Shown: piece by piece, positions 28,110 to 41,149 of the stretch
Numbering within the stretch: position 1 is the first letter of the stretch
Layout: every line of letters begins with the position of its first letter
NCBI GenBank assembly: GCA_036583965.1
Contig: JAZBQD010000017.1
Span: 29,918,810 to 29,982,809, forward strand
DNA from: Prunella strophiata
Lineage: Eukaryota; Chordata; Aves; Passeriformes; Prunellidae
Reading direction: 5' to 3'
DNA length: 64,000 nt
Program-made: the position numbers and the translations under genes
Notes under the pieces: model-generated
Databases searched by the model: none
What the model saw: only the letters and a program-made list of their open reading frames with translations
What the model was told of the DNA's origin: nothing

Positions 28110-28896
28110 ACTATTGTCCTTAATAAATGGAGGGGCCCTGGACACACTTCAAGAAGGAAATCTTGAAGGCACAGGAACAGGCTGCTCCTGTGTGGTGAAA
28201 GATGAGCCATTGGGGAGGAAGACTGGACTGGCTGAGCAGAGAGCTTTTGCAAGAACTCATGGAAAAAGAGGGTTTATGACCTTTGGAAGAAGGGGCAGGC
28301 AACACAGGAAGAGTAAAAAGATGTTGTTAAGTCATGTAAAGAGAAAATTAGAAAGGCAAAAGCTCAACTAGAACTCAATCTGGCCACTGCTGTGAAAGAG
28401 AATAAAAAGTGTTTTTATAATGGATCAGCAACAAATGGGAGGGTCCAGGACATCTCCACCTTTCTTGGATGCAAAGAGGGGAATATTGTAGCTAAGGATA
28501 AGGAAAAGACTGAGGTACTTAATGCCTTCTTTGCCTTGGTCTTTAACAGTAAGACAAGACATCCCTAGGGCAACCGGTCCCCTCAGCTGTGGAGTAGTAG
28601 CTGAGAGTAGAGAGGGATAGGGAGCAGGATAGACCCCCTGCAATCCAGGAAGAAGTTGTTAGTGACTTAACAACTGGGTGAAGTTGGACATCAGGAGGAA
28701 TTTCTTAATGGAAAGGGTTATTAAGCATTGGAATGGACAACCCGGGGAGGTGGTAGAGTTGCCATCCCTGGAGTGTTCAAGAAGTGAGTGCATGTGGCAG
28801 ATGGTGCTGTGGTCTGGTTGACAAAGTGGTGATTGGTCAAAGGTTGGACTCAATGATTTTGGTGGTCTTTTCCAACCTAAATGACTCTGTGATTAT
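28110..28896 (+). mobile_element. CR1 LINE with internal deletion, plus strand
   Basis: The first part (to about 28660) encodes the CR1 ORF2 linker between endonuclease and RT: GGALDTLQEGNLEG, then SKKMLLSHVKRKLERQKLN, then frame-shifted pieces corresponding to KENKKCFYKYI and EVLNAFFA. At about 28664-28682 the sequence jumps to the CR1 3' region. There the translation matches KLDIRRNFLMERVIKHWN and the DNA ends in 'cttttccaacctaaatgactctgtgattatag'. The RT catalytic core is missing, so about 1.5 kb has been deleted internally. The 3' tail abuts the 3' tail of the next, opposite CR1 copy. Confidence 0.9.
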
Positions 28897-29360
28897 AGCA
28901 TCTTGAAGTTGGAAAAGGCGTTTAATATCACCAGGTGCAACCATGGACTCAACACCTCCAAGTCTACCACTAAACCATGTCCCTAAGTGCCACATCTACA
29001 TGTCTTTTAATGATCTCCAGGGGTGGTGACTCCTCCACAGCCTGCTCCAATGCTTGAGAATCTTTTTGCTGAAGAAATTGCTCCTACTATCCAATCTAAA
29101 TCTCCACTAGTGCAGCTTGAGGCCTATTCCTCTTGTCCTATTGCTTTTGGTTTAGAAGAAGAGATTGACCCCAGTGTTGCTGTAACCTCCCTTCTGGTAC
29201 CTGTAGAGAGTGATAAGGTTTCCCCTGAGCCTCCTTTTCTCCAGGTTAAACAACTCCAGTTCCTTCAGCTGTCCCTCAGCCTCATAAGACTTGTGCTCTA
29301 GACCCTTCACCTTTTTTTTTGCTCTCCTCTGGACATGACCATCATGACTTCAGTAGCACC
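28897..29360 (-). mobile_element. CR1 LINE 3' fragment, minus strand
   Basis: The reverse complement of a CR1 3' end. Plus-strand landmarks are 'gttggaaaaggcgttt', 'ccaccactaaaccatgtccc', 'taagtgccacatctacatgt', 'cagcctgctccaatgcttga' and 'gataaggtttcccctgagcc', in consensus order. It is 5'-truncated at about 29360. Its 3' end meets the 3' end of the plus-strand copy at 28896-28897, giving a tail-to-tail arrangement. Confidence 0.92.
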
Positions 29361-31449
29361 TTGTTCTGCTTTTATATAGCCATGTCTTATATTTCCTTCA
29401 GTCTGCAAAATGGAAAGAGGCAGTGCATAAGCTGTAGCAGGAGAGGTTTAACAGTCAAAACAATCTCAGCAAACTGGAGAAGCTGTTCACTGAATACTAA
29501 GAAGCCATACTTGAGCTGCACAGAGGGAATGGGCAAGTCCTGCCTCAAAGCCAGGTCTCCAGAAGGGATCTGTATCTAAATGCAGGTTGTGTTGCAAAGA
29601 TACCCTAAAACACATTAATTCAGTGTAAAAAGGAGTGCCCAAGGTGGGAGGCCTTAAAAAGCAACTTAGATTGGCACCTGACAGGGTACACAGGGCTACA
29701 GCTGTGCTTGCTCTGAGGCATGTGGTGACCCAGCTGCGTGGACCTGCTGCATGACCAGTCTCTGAGGGGCCAGGCTTACTGATGGCACAGATTCTTAGAG
29801 CATGACCATAACTGCTAAGACTCAGGATGAAAATGGCCAGAAAAATCCTCATTTGGAGTCTTGGCCTTGTGCTTTCTGAGTGCTTACATAAAGAAAGTGA
29901 CTAAGGACTAAGTTGGAATCAATAGTGTTTCCCCTATGCCTTCTCTCTATCCACAAACACACTGAAGAAAAGAAGGTATCAGAGGAAACCCGGAGAGATA
30001 AGAGTTATTTTCCCTTTACTCTACTTGTTTTCACCAGACTTTGTAAGACTAGTCATGCAGCATGAGTGTTTTTCTTTTAGTTTTTGTGCTCTTCTGGGCT
30101 ATGACCTGTGCAAATGCACGACATCACCTTCCCTCCCTCAGAAGCCAGAATTGCAGCTCTTCTCTTGAGACCACAACTCCCAACACCTTAAGTCTTCCTA
30201 CAGACTTATTTTTATGGACAGCATTCCTTCCAGTCTGTGACCTCCCTTGCCATAGTGTGGGGAAGAGTCCAGCAGACAAAGGTCTCCAAAGAAGAAGAGG
30301 TAAAGCAGAAGTATGTTGTTTTGAAGAAGAGAAAAAAAGGGAAGGCATGGGACTGAAGCAGTTTTCTTGCTGTGCTTTTTTCAGCCAGTAGACGTCTGAG
30401 ATAGGCCAAGTCCCTTGTAAACAAGACTCACAAAGTCAGAGTTCAATCTGCTGTGAAACCTCTGCTCTCATGAATGACTTTCAGGTATTTTGTTTAGTAG
30501 GTAAACAAAATTCAGGAAGTCTGAATGTCTGTCTTCCCAGAGAGATTTGTGAGATGGGAAAGTTGGAGGAAAAAGCTAGTAAATTACTGAGAAAAACACA
30601 GCAAAACAAATTTATGAAGCAAGAAAAGGAAGTCTGACACAAATAACAGTTTGGGTGTATCACCAGAATGAAAAGGTTTAATTCCTTGTTAGTTACAATT
30701 CCTCCACAACGAAGTACAAATATAGCATAAAATGCCATGGGTTGAAAAGGCTGCAGTTTGGAAACTCTTCATTTAGAGTATGACCACACACAGTAAATTA
30801 GTTGCATGAGAGACAGTTCACACACCAGCCTCAGAATCGAGTCTGGAAAGGAAAAATAAGAATGAGAAACCCACAGTGTTTGAATTAAGTGGAGTAAATG
30901 CTCATATAAGAACAGACACACTAGATAAATATGAAAGTTATCACCTTCTCTGGTAGCCTGAATTTCACATACATGTCCAGTTTCAGGAGGGATATGCATG
31001 GTAGACAATAATCTCATTAAAAATGTAACAACAACAAAACCCACCAATTTGCTCACCATTGTCTACCAGTTAATTCCTTGAGTATAACAAATGTAACTGA
31101 GATGTCCAGCCAGGAGATGGAAGAAAATCCAATATCCAGTCATTACAGTAGTTGCTTTGGAGGGCATCCAATGTGCAAGCTGAAGTTCTCCATCCTAGCT
31201 GTAGGAGACAAATAGTGCTGCAGTGGCCCTTTCTTCAGTCTGATCTCAAGTGATCCATGTCACTGAACACCTAGGAAAGGAATAGGGCAGCCTTTGACTC
31301 TTCATATCAGATAAAAGAGACTTTACGTAAATTTTCCCTGACCCTTCCATCCAGTAGGTCCTTAAGATGTTGGCACAACCAGTCTTATAGCCAAGAACTA
31401 TCCCAGATATGCCTTGTTCACTTCTGGCCCATGAAACTCTGCCTGCAGT
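29361..31449. other. Intergenic DNA, nothing recognised
   Basis: This segment lies between the tail-to-tail CR1 pair and the short CR1 tail. Open frames at 29487-29852 and 30062-30391 have no recognisable domain. Confidence 0.55.
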
Positions 31450-31540
31450 AACTGATAGGATGGCCAGATGCCAGGCCAGGAGTTGGAATTGATGATCCTT
31501 GTGGGTCCCTTCCAACTCAGCATATTCTGTGATTCTGTAA
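31450..31540 (+). mobile_element. CR1 LINE short 3' tail
   Basis: Only the last 90 bp or so of a CR1 are present: 'ggagttggaattgatgatcc', 'ttgtgggtcccttccaactc' and a terminal 'attctgtgattctgt'. This matches the 3' end of common avian CR1 subfamilies. Severe 5' truncation is usual for CR1. The left boundary is approximate. Confidence 0.8.
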
Positions 31541-34500
31541 TATTTGCTGGTGTTATGTACAGGCCAAGGTCATGCAATTTTTTGTGGACCTGAGACAGGC
31601 TTCCTGATAAAACAAATGGCCAGCACTTTTGAATCAAACTTGGATAGTAATTTAGCATTTCAGGACTTTAGCATCTTCAGCAAGCCTTTTGACATGCTTA
31701 GAAGAAAACCTGAAAACAAATTTGGGCTACCTGTCCAAATGGCACAGAGCCTGCTGACAGTTTCAGGCTGATTCATGTCAGTACACTGCTAAGTAAGCCA
31801 TATCAAGCCAATATGAATTCACATAAGGCCAAAACTGTGGGCCAGTGGAGGTTCTTCCAGCTCCGTGGCATGTTTGACTGCTGAATTGACAAATGAAAAT
31901 CTGAAGGCCCAGTTGTGCCAAGCCATAAAGGCGATTCAGACAGCAAACCTGAAAGCAGTATTTTGGAGAGTGTCTGTGCAGGGTGTCTGTGCAGCAGAGT
32001 AACTCCCAGCCTGTGAGCAGCAGGAGCTGCTGAGGGAAGGGGTTTTCTGCATCTTGGCTTCTGCTGCTTACAACCCATCTCCCCTGCATTTCTAAGGGAA
32101 CCAGGGTGATTATTTCTGCAGCAGTAGCAAAGACCAAGATCAAGGAATGTCTTAAAAAGCCTTAAATTGCTGTAGCTGACTCACTGTAATTCACCTGTCA
32201 GAGCCCTAAGAATATTTTTAAAAGCTCCCCCAGAGGAAATGGCTTATCCTGGGTTAACTTCAATTGATTTGTTTAGAGGTGCAAACCACAGAATTTAGTA
32301 AAACCACTGAAAGAGTTTTTACAGGAAAATTTGCACAAGGGGTCCATTTTAGTTGAATTAGCACAATGGCTGCATACAGAAAAAGTCAAAGAACCAAACA
32401 AGAAAAATGTCAGAACTTATTCACAAATCTACAAATTCACAAATTCACAAAGTATTTCTTTCATTCCGATAATTGCACTTGCCAGGTACTATGTTTGTGG
32501 AGTCAAGAAAGAAATTAACTGCATCCATGAAAGGACAGATGGATTTCATGAAAGCTGGAATCAACAATTAAAACAGCCTCCTTATATTTTTAATTTGAGC
32601 TCCCATTTTCAATGAAAGATCTTTTAAAATGAGTCTGCATATATTTGATGGAAGTTGCACCATAGCATGTTACATCTTTGTTTTCCTAGCAGCTCACAGT
32701 TGTGCTATTGCAGATCACAGGCTGGCTTGAGGAAACTCCTGAGAAGTGGTGGAGCTTTAGATCACCACTGGCTCCATGAGAGAGTGATGAGCTGATAGTC
32801 AAGACAGAAAATTGTCATTCACAACTAAATCAATGGGAAAACAATTTCAGCTTTAACGCAGAGCAAGGCTCAAATCTCACCTGATTTGATCCTTTTACAG
32901 AGATCTAGATGACTTAACTGCTCTTCCATCACACTCTGTTAGCAGTCAGGGGGGAAAAAATGGTTGTGTGCCGGCAAGATTTGTGTTCTTGGCATGTTAT
33001 CACTCAAGTTCTCAAAGGATAATGAAACACAGTTTCATTTAGGACCTTAAAATTCCTTTCTGGGCCGAAATACATATTTTTGTCTTTTGTCCCAAATGCC
33101 TAATTCAAGGTGACACCTCCACTGCCCACCAAGAGACTTCCAGATGTGACCTTCATCTTGGGACCACAGAGGCAATGGAAACAGCTGGATTTCTGCATTT
33201 GTTTGCTCAGAGCAGTAATGAATTAGAGGAAAAAGGCAATTTGTCTGCTTGCTTTTCTTATCTTGGAGAGGTGAATAAAGAGAATTGGGGTGTTTAATTC
33301 CTCTCAGAAAGTCTATCAAACCAGCAGAAACACTAATGAAGGCAATTTTTTCACAACTCCAGTTCATTCTACAAAGAAGATTCTACAGGATTTCACTCTA
33401 CTAGATAGCACTGCTACTCTTCCCCATTTTGTCCTCATACACTGTTTTTTCCCTTCAGCTGGCCCTTTGCTGCCAGCTGGGCAGGTGACATAAGCTAATG
33501 AGGCAGTCCAGGGGCCACCTGGTGAACTTAAATCACAGTCCCTTTTACAATGGATTACCTACTCAAGATTTGGCCTCCACAAAACATGTGGAAATGTAAT
33601 TCTCTGAGATACTGGTGAATACCTTCAATGACTATTATAGAACAGAGTGACTGATGGCAAGCAAACTGCATATTTTTATATCCTGATTCTTGACAAATAT
33701 CAGATCAGGGTGTTTTTTGAGAAGGCAGTTCTTTCTTGAAGGATCCATTTTCTGATACTTAAGGATTTTGACAAGTGAATATAATTAAGGAAAGGGAAGA
33801 GATAAGCAAAAGTAAATTTCAGTGCTCTCTAAGGGCTCACGTCCACATTGCAACAAATGCTAAAAGTATGGACAGTGAATGCAGAAATTTCTGACTAAGG
33901 GTTTCTATTTTTAATCTCAGCCATACCACTTTATGGTTGGAACAAATCAATTTTCCAACTCACTCTACAAATAACCTCTTCTGCCTGCTGTCATCTTCGT
34001 TTGCCCTCCAAACTACAGAACTAGCTGGAAGTCTGCAGAGTTTCCAGCAGCAAAAATGCATTACTTCTTAGTACTTGATTATTGTGAAAGTGAGCTGAAT
34101 AGAAAGAGCTCTGCTCCAGGTGACATTTGTCTCTGTCAACCTATTATGTGTGCGAAGCTTTGGAGAGGACAGTACCTAGCTCCTGATGGGAACAGGCACC
34201 TGGATGCAGCTAGATGCCAGTCATGATGTCATCCTTCATGGCTGATAAGTCCCTTGCCTCATCTTCCCTTGTACTTGAGGAAATCTGATACTGGATGGGC
34301 AGACTTGTATTCTAGAAACACGTGGAAAATTATCGAAAACTGAGTTCCTTTCCAGAGGAAATATTTGTCTTCATCACCAGCTGGCTTCCTTAAATGACTT
34401 CAAGGCTTTAATAACCAGGGAACCCCATAGTACACTGTCTTTTCCTTTACAAGTGTATCTACACCACATACCCTTGCAATACCCATGCTCTTAGAGTATG

Positions 34501-37500
34501 TGCAGGGAAGGGAAATCTGCCTGCCTAAGGGGCTGAGTTGTTGCTCTGTTCTTTTCTCCCTGAGAAAGGCAGTGCCTATCTAGGTATACTGTTATTAAAA
34601 ATGCCTCACCTGGGGACTGAAACCTACTCCTGAAAAGAACACGTACTGTGGCATTTCTTATAGCAAATGTCAAACAACTCAGTGTTTCTTTGTAATACCC
34701 TCTAGGGCTGAACTGTTGTTTTCTCTTTTACCAGAGGTGGCAAATGCATCTCACTCCTTAGTTTCAGGACTGCCATTGAGGGAGACAACCAAAACACAGG
34801 AATTGAGAAGAATGCTCCTTTTTCATACTCCCAGTGCACACATTGTTCTGTGCAGTGTTCTTCTCTGCCCACAAAGGGAGCAGTGCCAGATTGTTTATGT
34901 CTTACCTGGAACTGTGGAACAGCCCAGGCCTTTGCTTTGGCATAAAGAAATAAATCATTCCATGGTGTAACAGAGGTGAACTTTCACAAATTGAGATAGG
35001 AGGGCCATGAGAGGAAGGTGGGGCATGAAGAAAGCAAAAGCAGGGATTACATTCTTTAAGAGAGTGGCAGCTGGACAGTATACCTCTCTGATTACATGGT
35101 CTCCACCGGATGCTTTAGGTTAGTTTTTCTGGAACCTTGACTGCCCAGGAAGTAACTAAAAAAGGCAATTGCAAATCACACAAATTTTTAATGTGCCAGT
35201 GTTTTAAAACACATTACAACCCTTCTTAGCTCCCTTTCATACCCATTGCAGCCAGCCAAATCCACAAAAGAGGGGACAGTGGCCCCTGACATAGGATGCA
35301 AAGAACCCATGACAGCAAATCTTACAGAGACAGCTGCCTGTGGAAAAGGTAATGTACTCTGGAAAGGTGAAAGCCTTTTCTGGTTTTCCCTGAGTTTTTA
35401 CCAGCATGTTCAATCTCTAGATTGGTGGAGCATGGTGGCATGCCAGAGAAAGGCTCCCCATGACTGCCCTGGCAGACGTCGGACACAGGAGGCCATCAGA
35501 ACCAACATGTCTGTGGATGCTGGTTTTGTTCCTAAGACATCTGAAGTATGTGTAACACTCATTTCCACTGTCCTGGCCAGGGTCAGATATCTGTCACACT
35601 TGCCTGTCCAGAGGGCTCTTAGGGCACCAGCTATGAAGCATGGTTTCTTCTGGCTGCTGAAATGGCAACACAATTCCTCTGCAGTTTCTAGAGCATGTCC
35701 GGCAACAAGTGAGCTCATATGACTTGAAAATCAGGATGAAATACCTCATCAATTTGAAATCCATTCTTCTGGGGTGCTTGTTTGGATGTAAAAAAAAATC
35801 TCTCAAAACCCCCGCTTTGTTTTTTTAAATCACTGACCTCAGAAAAACCAGTGGATAAATTATATTTTTTCCTATGTCAACTGTTTGTTATCACAGGAAA
35901 TGTCCTCAGAGTCAGGACTAGCTGTTTTTTGTGTTTTATCTGTGCAGCAAATTCCATTAAGTGAAATCTAATGCCAAAGCTCTAAGATCTGCATTCCTGG
36001 GTAATGACTGTTTGGGGGGCATTGTCTTTGAATCAGGAGCAAACACAAGCTGATAAAACACTTGTTGGATTATTTAGTCATGCCATCTTTTGCTGGATAG
36101 CTAACACACACATACAAATCACTAGAGGCAAAAATATTTCCTAAGTGGAACATTGATGATTCCTGAAAGATAAAGCAATGGTCTCAGGCAAGAAAGCAAC
36201 CCTACTGGTGATTAAGCTGTTCCTGACATACATAACAGCCTGAACGAGATCTCCTTCTGCCCCCTCAGAGTGAAAAATCTTGTTTGTCCATGGTAGTGTT
36301 GTGCAGCAACGTACACGGGGAAAGAAAACATCACCCTATTACATCTTCTCAAAAATGTGAATATGGCTGATTCTTCATAGCTATGCACCATGTAATTTTG
36401 TAGCAGCTATTTTGTTTGTCATGTTGCAAGAGTCTTCTCCCCAAGAGATGGCAGGGCAAGTTGGGGCAGAACATTTTCTTGCTCTTCTCAGGGACCAAAG
36501 GTGTGACATGATTATCAAGCCTAAGAGACTTGTTAGGAAGGCGCTGCACTGTTTTCTTCCCTCATCTCCAAGACACCACATCTTGCTATACTTCTCAAAC
36601 TGGAAACTCATCTATGGCACATTAGTGACCAGAGGTGAAGCTGTTGTCTCTTTCTTCCCACTTCCTCCTCTTGTATCCTGTTATTTTGAAGCTACAAGAG
36701 AATACATACACTTAAGTATCAAATCTACTACTAGCTTGGTAAAGTGACTCTGTAAAGACTCTGTAACAGAATTGCTTTTTGTAACAGAATAATGTTGTGT
36801 TTATCTTAAGGTTGATGAGCTTTTAAAAATCATCATCTTACCTGAAAGGTTGTAAAATATGGCTTGTTCACAAGACTTGATTGCCCAAGTAACAAGAACT
36901 GTTGGATTTATTCAGACCTAAGTGTTTCGCCACTATTATTTTTTGCTCACAAATGGACACAAGGACCAGAGCTGTCTAATAATTGTTGAAATGCTACAGC
37001 AGCACAACTGCCATGATGATCCCAGGCCTGATGGTGTTCAGGTTACATGACTGATACCTACAGGGTCTAGATCCAATTCTAAGGCCACAAGCAGGCTGTT
37101 AAGTTTTGCTAGCCATAAAGAGTTAACTGAAGCTCACACACAGAAGCAACAGAAAGACTTCTTTCAGAGTGGGAAACTTTTATGCTTCTCAACCCAAGAT
37201 TAGACCAGGCTTAGCCTTCTTCATCAGTCTGCCTTATTGAGGTACATGAAGTCACAGTCAAAAACATAAAACTGCCCTATGGTTTCTTTTACAAACAAAC
37301 TGTGTTTTCACAGACTATCTTCTTTGAGTTGCCAGTGCTAAAACTGTTTCCTTTAAGGAGAGACAGAAAGCCGTGGATTGCAGCAAAGTTTTAATATCCA
37401 TTAATTGGCTACTCTTTCTCAAAGGCCCCAATTTTCTCTTAAACAATGGCTCAAGTGCTACCATTTGGCTGAGGACACCTCTGCTCTGGTGGAGTGGTTG

Positions 37501-40500
37501 AGGACACTCCACATGGTGGAGTGATTGCTCAGGTCTGCAGAAAGAGCTAAGTAATACATCTCTGACTCTCCTCTGCTTTCAGATCAGATGCAGAGACTTT
37601 TCACAGTGATGAATAGAGAGACTTTAGCACCAGAAGAAAGAGGACAAGCTTACAGCTGTTTAAGCCTGGCACAAGCAAGCTGCAGAGGAGTAGAGCGGGG
37701 CCGGAAAAGGTAACCTCTCTCTGGATCCCCAGCATAAACATTTGTCCAGCTCCTAAACAGAGGGCTCCTGTCTTTGCACAAGAGAGCACAGTCCTGTACT
37801 GAGCAGACACAGACACATGGCAGCAATATGGGATGAGGGAGAGAGCAACTCAGATCGTTGCATTGATGGGTCTATACCAGGTATGAGGCAGCAACTTTGG
37901 CCTTCCTTTCTCAAAGTGAAAAATAGCACTTCTTACTGATTGCTGCACTACCTTGCTGATTACTCCATTGCAAAGATTCTGCAATTTTCCCTGCTGAAGT
38001 TGCTGTTTGCAGGTGCCTTAGCTCTTTCAAGGTCAAAGGCTTTTGCAGGTAGACTTGCTGCAAGTTGAAACTTGCAACTGTGCAGCCTGCCTTCTAATTG
38101 CAATTCAGTACTTTTCCCCCCAAGGTGCTGTGGTTGTGTTTTGCAGATCCTCTGTTGGAGTGTTCTCTTTTTGTTGTTTTGCTGCTGTTCTCATGGTCTT
38201 GCAGCCTTGACTCTGTGCTGTGTAGGTCTCCCGCAGAAAGTGACTGCCACAAATCTGAGAGTTCTGCTTGCTTTCCCCATTTTTCCCTGCCTGTGGTTGC
38301 TTTGGTTTATACTTGGGAGTCTGTTTTATGTAAGCAAAAAGATCAACAACCAGGTAGCACAACAGCTGCACCTGAGCAACGGGTGCTTTAGTGTGTGCAG
38401 CATCCCACACAGGGAGTCTGTGTGACTAATGAAAAATTGTGATTGTTGTGGTGAAGTATCACAGGAGATCATCTGCTGCCCTGGAGATAAAAACAGGAAG
38501 AGGACATTTTACTCTCCATTGCCTCTCTCCCAAATGGCTGCCAGAGAGGTTTTTCTTGCTTTTCCTTTATTTTTGTCTCATTCAAATATTATATTTCCCC
38601 AAAAGTATATCTGCCATAACAGTCAATGCTTGGCAACAGCTACAGACCCTGCTAATAATAGGGACTGTGCCTCTGTCTCAACATGCTTTGTTCTATGCTG
38701 TATGGATTTCAATGCCAGGGAAATGCCAGTCCTTGGGTAAGGCTTTATCCAGGCGACACTGCACTCATGGGTTGAACATGGGCATAAATTCAGCTTCTGC
38801 TCTTGGATTCCTCTGTGCTACCTGCAGAGTAGCAGGTAGAGTCTGTGAGACAGTAGGGAATCCCCGAGGGCCCCTGGGGCTCTCAATATGTGAACAGTTG
38901 TGCTGGAAACCTCAGTGCCTAGATCAGTGAGATTGGGATGCCTGAATGTCCTTAGGAAATTGTGCCTGGCTGAAGGAGTATCAGGCAAGAAGTCTGACGG
39001 CCAGAAGTTCTAAGCAGCATTCTCATGCTCATGATAGAGTGGTAGCTGATGTGGGTTGCTACAGTAGATGCAGTAACACAAACCAGTTGTGATTGCCTTT
39101 TAACCATGGCCCAGTAAACCTGCTAGAAAATCATTGAGCAGCAAGGCAAAGATCATTAGCTACAAGGGATCCAAAAAACCACTGCTACTACCTCTGCTGT
39201 GTAGGGCATCGCATGCTCTCCTAAAAGGAAGGCTTGTGTTTGGGAATGCAAGTGTCCAGCTGGAAAGAGTGAGAGCTGCTGGGCAGCAGCTACTTTGTCT
39301 GATTCAATGAATACCACTGTTTTGATGAGCTCTGTTCCCAGTGTTACTGTGATTATGGTTGTTCATATTTTGTCATAGGCATTTTTCATGGATTAAGCAT
39401 TTGCTTTTCACACTGTCATTAAACCCATGCTCCAGATCCAGAGTGCTCTGTCCTTCTGCGGACCTGTTGGCTTGCAGAGCCTACAGGGCTAAGGTCTTAG
39501 AAGAGACATGATTTTGTAAAAAATAGGCAGCTTGTTCCACAGTGGGTAGGAGCCATCTGAGGCTTCATAAGTGTCAGACAAACACAGCAAACAGATGACA
39601 TCAGCTCCAGATAATGAGACAAAAAGGACTCACATCTGTAAAAAAATGCTCAGGGCCAGCTTCTGACACCCTGTGAGTCTCCTGACTGCCTTACTTATGC
39701 ACGTGTGGGCTTGGAAAAGACACTGGCAGTATTTTCATCAGGAGGCACTCCTGTGAGGGGGGAGTGGAGTGGTCTGAGCTCAAGTGCTACTAAAGTGCTA
39801 ATGCTCCGGAAGTGCCGGGAGCCAGCATTGTCTAAAGGATTAGTGCAGTAATTAACAGGCTCTCTAAACACCTCTGAGCTTCCAGAAGTTCGGCTTTAAT
39901 GACCTCACTCCAGAGGTCGAGGTTTCCTGGCTAGACTACAGCCAGTAGAGGTTATTTGAACTTTATGCAGCTCAGCTAGGTAGTACAATGATTTCAAAAA
40001 CAGGAGTTTCCCTCACGACAGCATTACAGCACAGGATATGCCTGTATGTTCCAATGTGTATCTGCTCTTTGTTACTGAGGCCAGCCTAGATTTCCAAGGA
40101 TCCAGAAAAGCATCAGGCTAGCTTTGGGAGTTGTTATGCCAGCACTGCCACTGGAACATGAAGATGGACTTCAGGATGTCTCAGGATTCAATGCAACATT
40201 CAACTGGAGCTTTTCTTGACTGAAGAGATCTTGCCTGTTTCTTCCACACCACACCTCTCCCTGGCATCTTGGCAGGTCTGTGACCCATTCTGGGTGCACC
40301 TTTTATTCCTCTCCCAGCAAATTGCTCAAGCAGCAGCATGGCAGTGAGGCCACCTCATGGTTACTGCTGTGTGACCACAGCCCTCTTTGATCAGGTGTTG
40401 GGTGCCAGCTGAAGCATGGCTCAGGACCAGGGCATCCTGAAATCCTGAAACTGCCACTGAACACCCCTTGCCAGCTTCTCAGAGCAGGCAGGGAGTTGTT

Positions 40501-40960
40501 GCCCTGTGCTTCCCCTCTCAGACCCCCTTTGAGCAGACCTTCTCTCAGAAAGGAACCATGTAATCATAGATCAGACAGCACCTGGTTTTGGGTCTTAAGA
40601 GAAGTTTTCCATGTTCTGACCAGGAGAGATAGCATTGCTAATGCTCCTGGCAGGGCTCAGGGCAGGCCTCTGGTTATTGCCCGAGCAAATTCTCCAGCTG
40701 TCCCCAGGAGTGATCCCCTTCACCCTCGTACTCTCTTAAACTTTGACTGGTGGCTCTTCGTCCCAGACTATAATGGCCAGCAGTGTCCTTCTCTCTTTCA
40801 TTTTCCCTGTCATTTTTCTGTCTCCTTTCCAAACCTCTTGGATTGCAGCAAGAAACAAGCACAGTGGACCTTAGAGTTGGGGCAGCAGGCAAAGCCCATC
40901 TCAGCCTTCTGGCTGTTAACAGAGGGTGCATGGGAAGAAGGGCTGTCCCGTGCTCCCATG

Positions 40961-40990
40961 CTGTCCTGTCCTGTCCTGTCCTGTCCTGTC
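40961..40990. repeat. (CTGTC)6 microsatellite
   Basis: Six perfect CTGTC units are followed by a degenerate seventh (CTGTT). The tract is a multiple of 3 nt long and lies inside a 914 bp open frame that I do not regard as a gene. Confidence 0.95.
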
Positions 40991-41118
40991 CTGTTCCAGG
41001 TGCTGTATCTGCCATCCACAGGCAATGGTGACCAGGAAAAGTATGACCAGTCTAGGGTTAAAGCAGCCTTTCATTCCTTCTTAACCCAACTCCATAGTAT
41101 TTTCCTCTCTGCTTTGCC

Positions 41119-41149
41119 CTCTCTCTCTCTCTCTCTTCTCCTCTCCCTA
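41119..41149. repeat. (CT)n microsatellite
   Basis: A CT-dinucleotide run from 41119 passes into 'cttctcctctccct', a pyrimidine-only tract on the plus strand. Confidence 0.9.

Noticed and set aside
35246..35722. 158-codon plus-strand open frame
   Set aside because: No domain or homology was recognised, the composition is unremarkable, and there is a comparable frame on the opposite strand.
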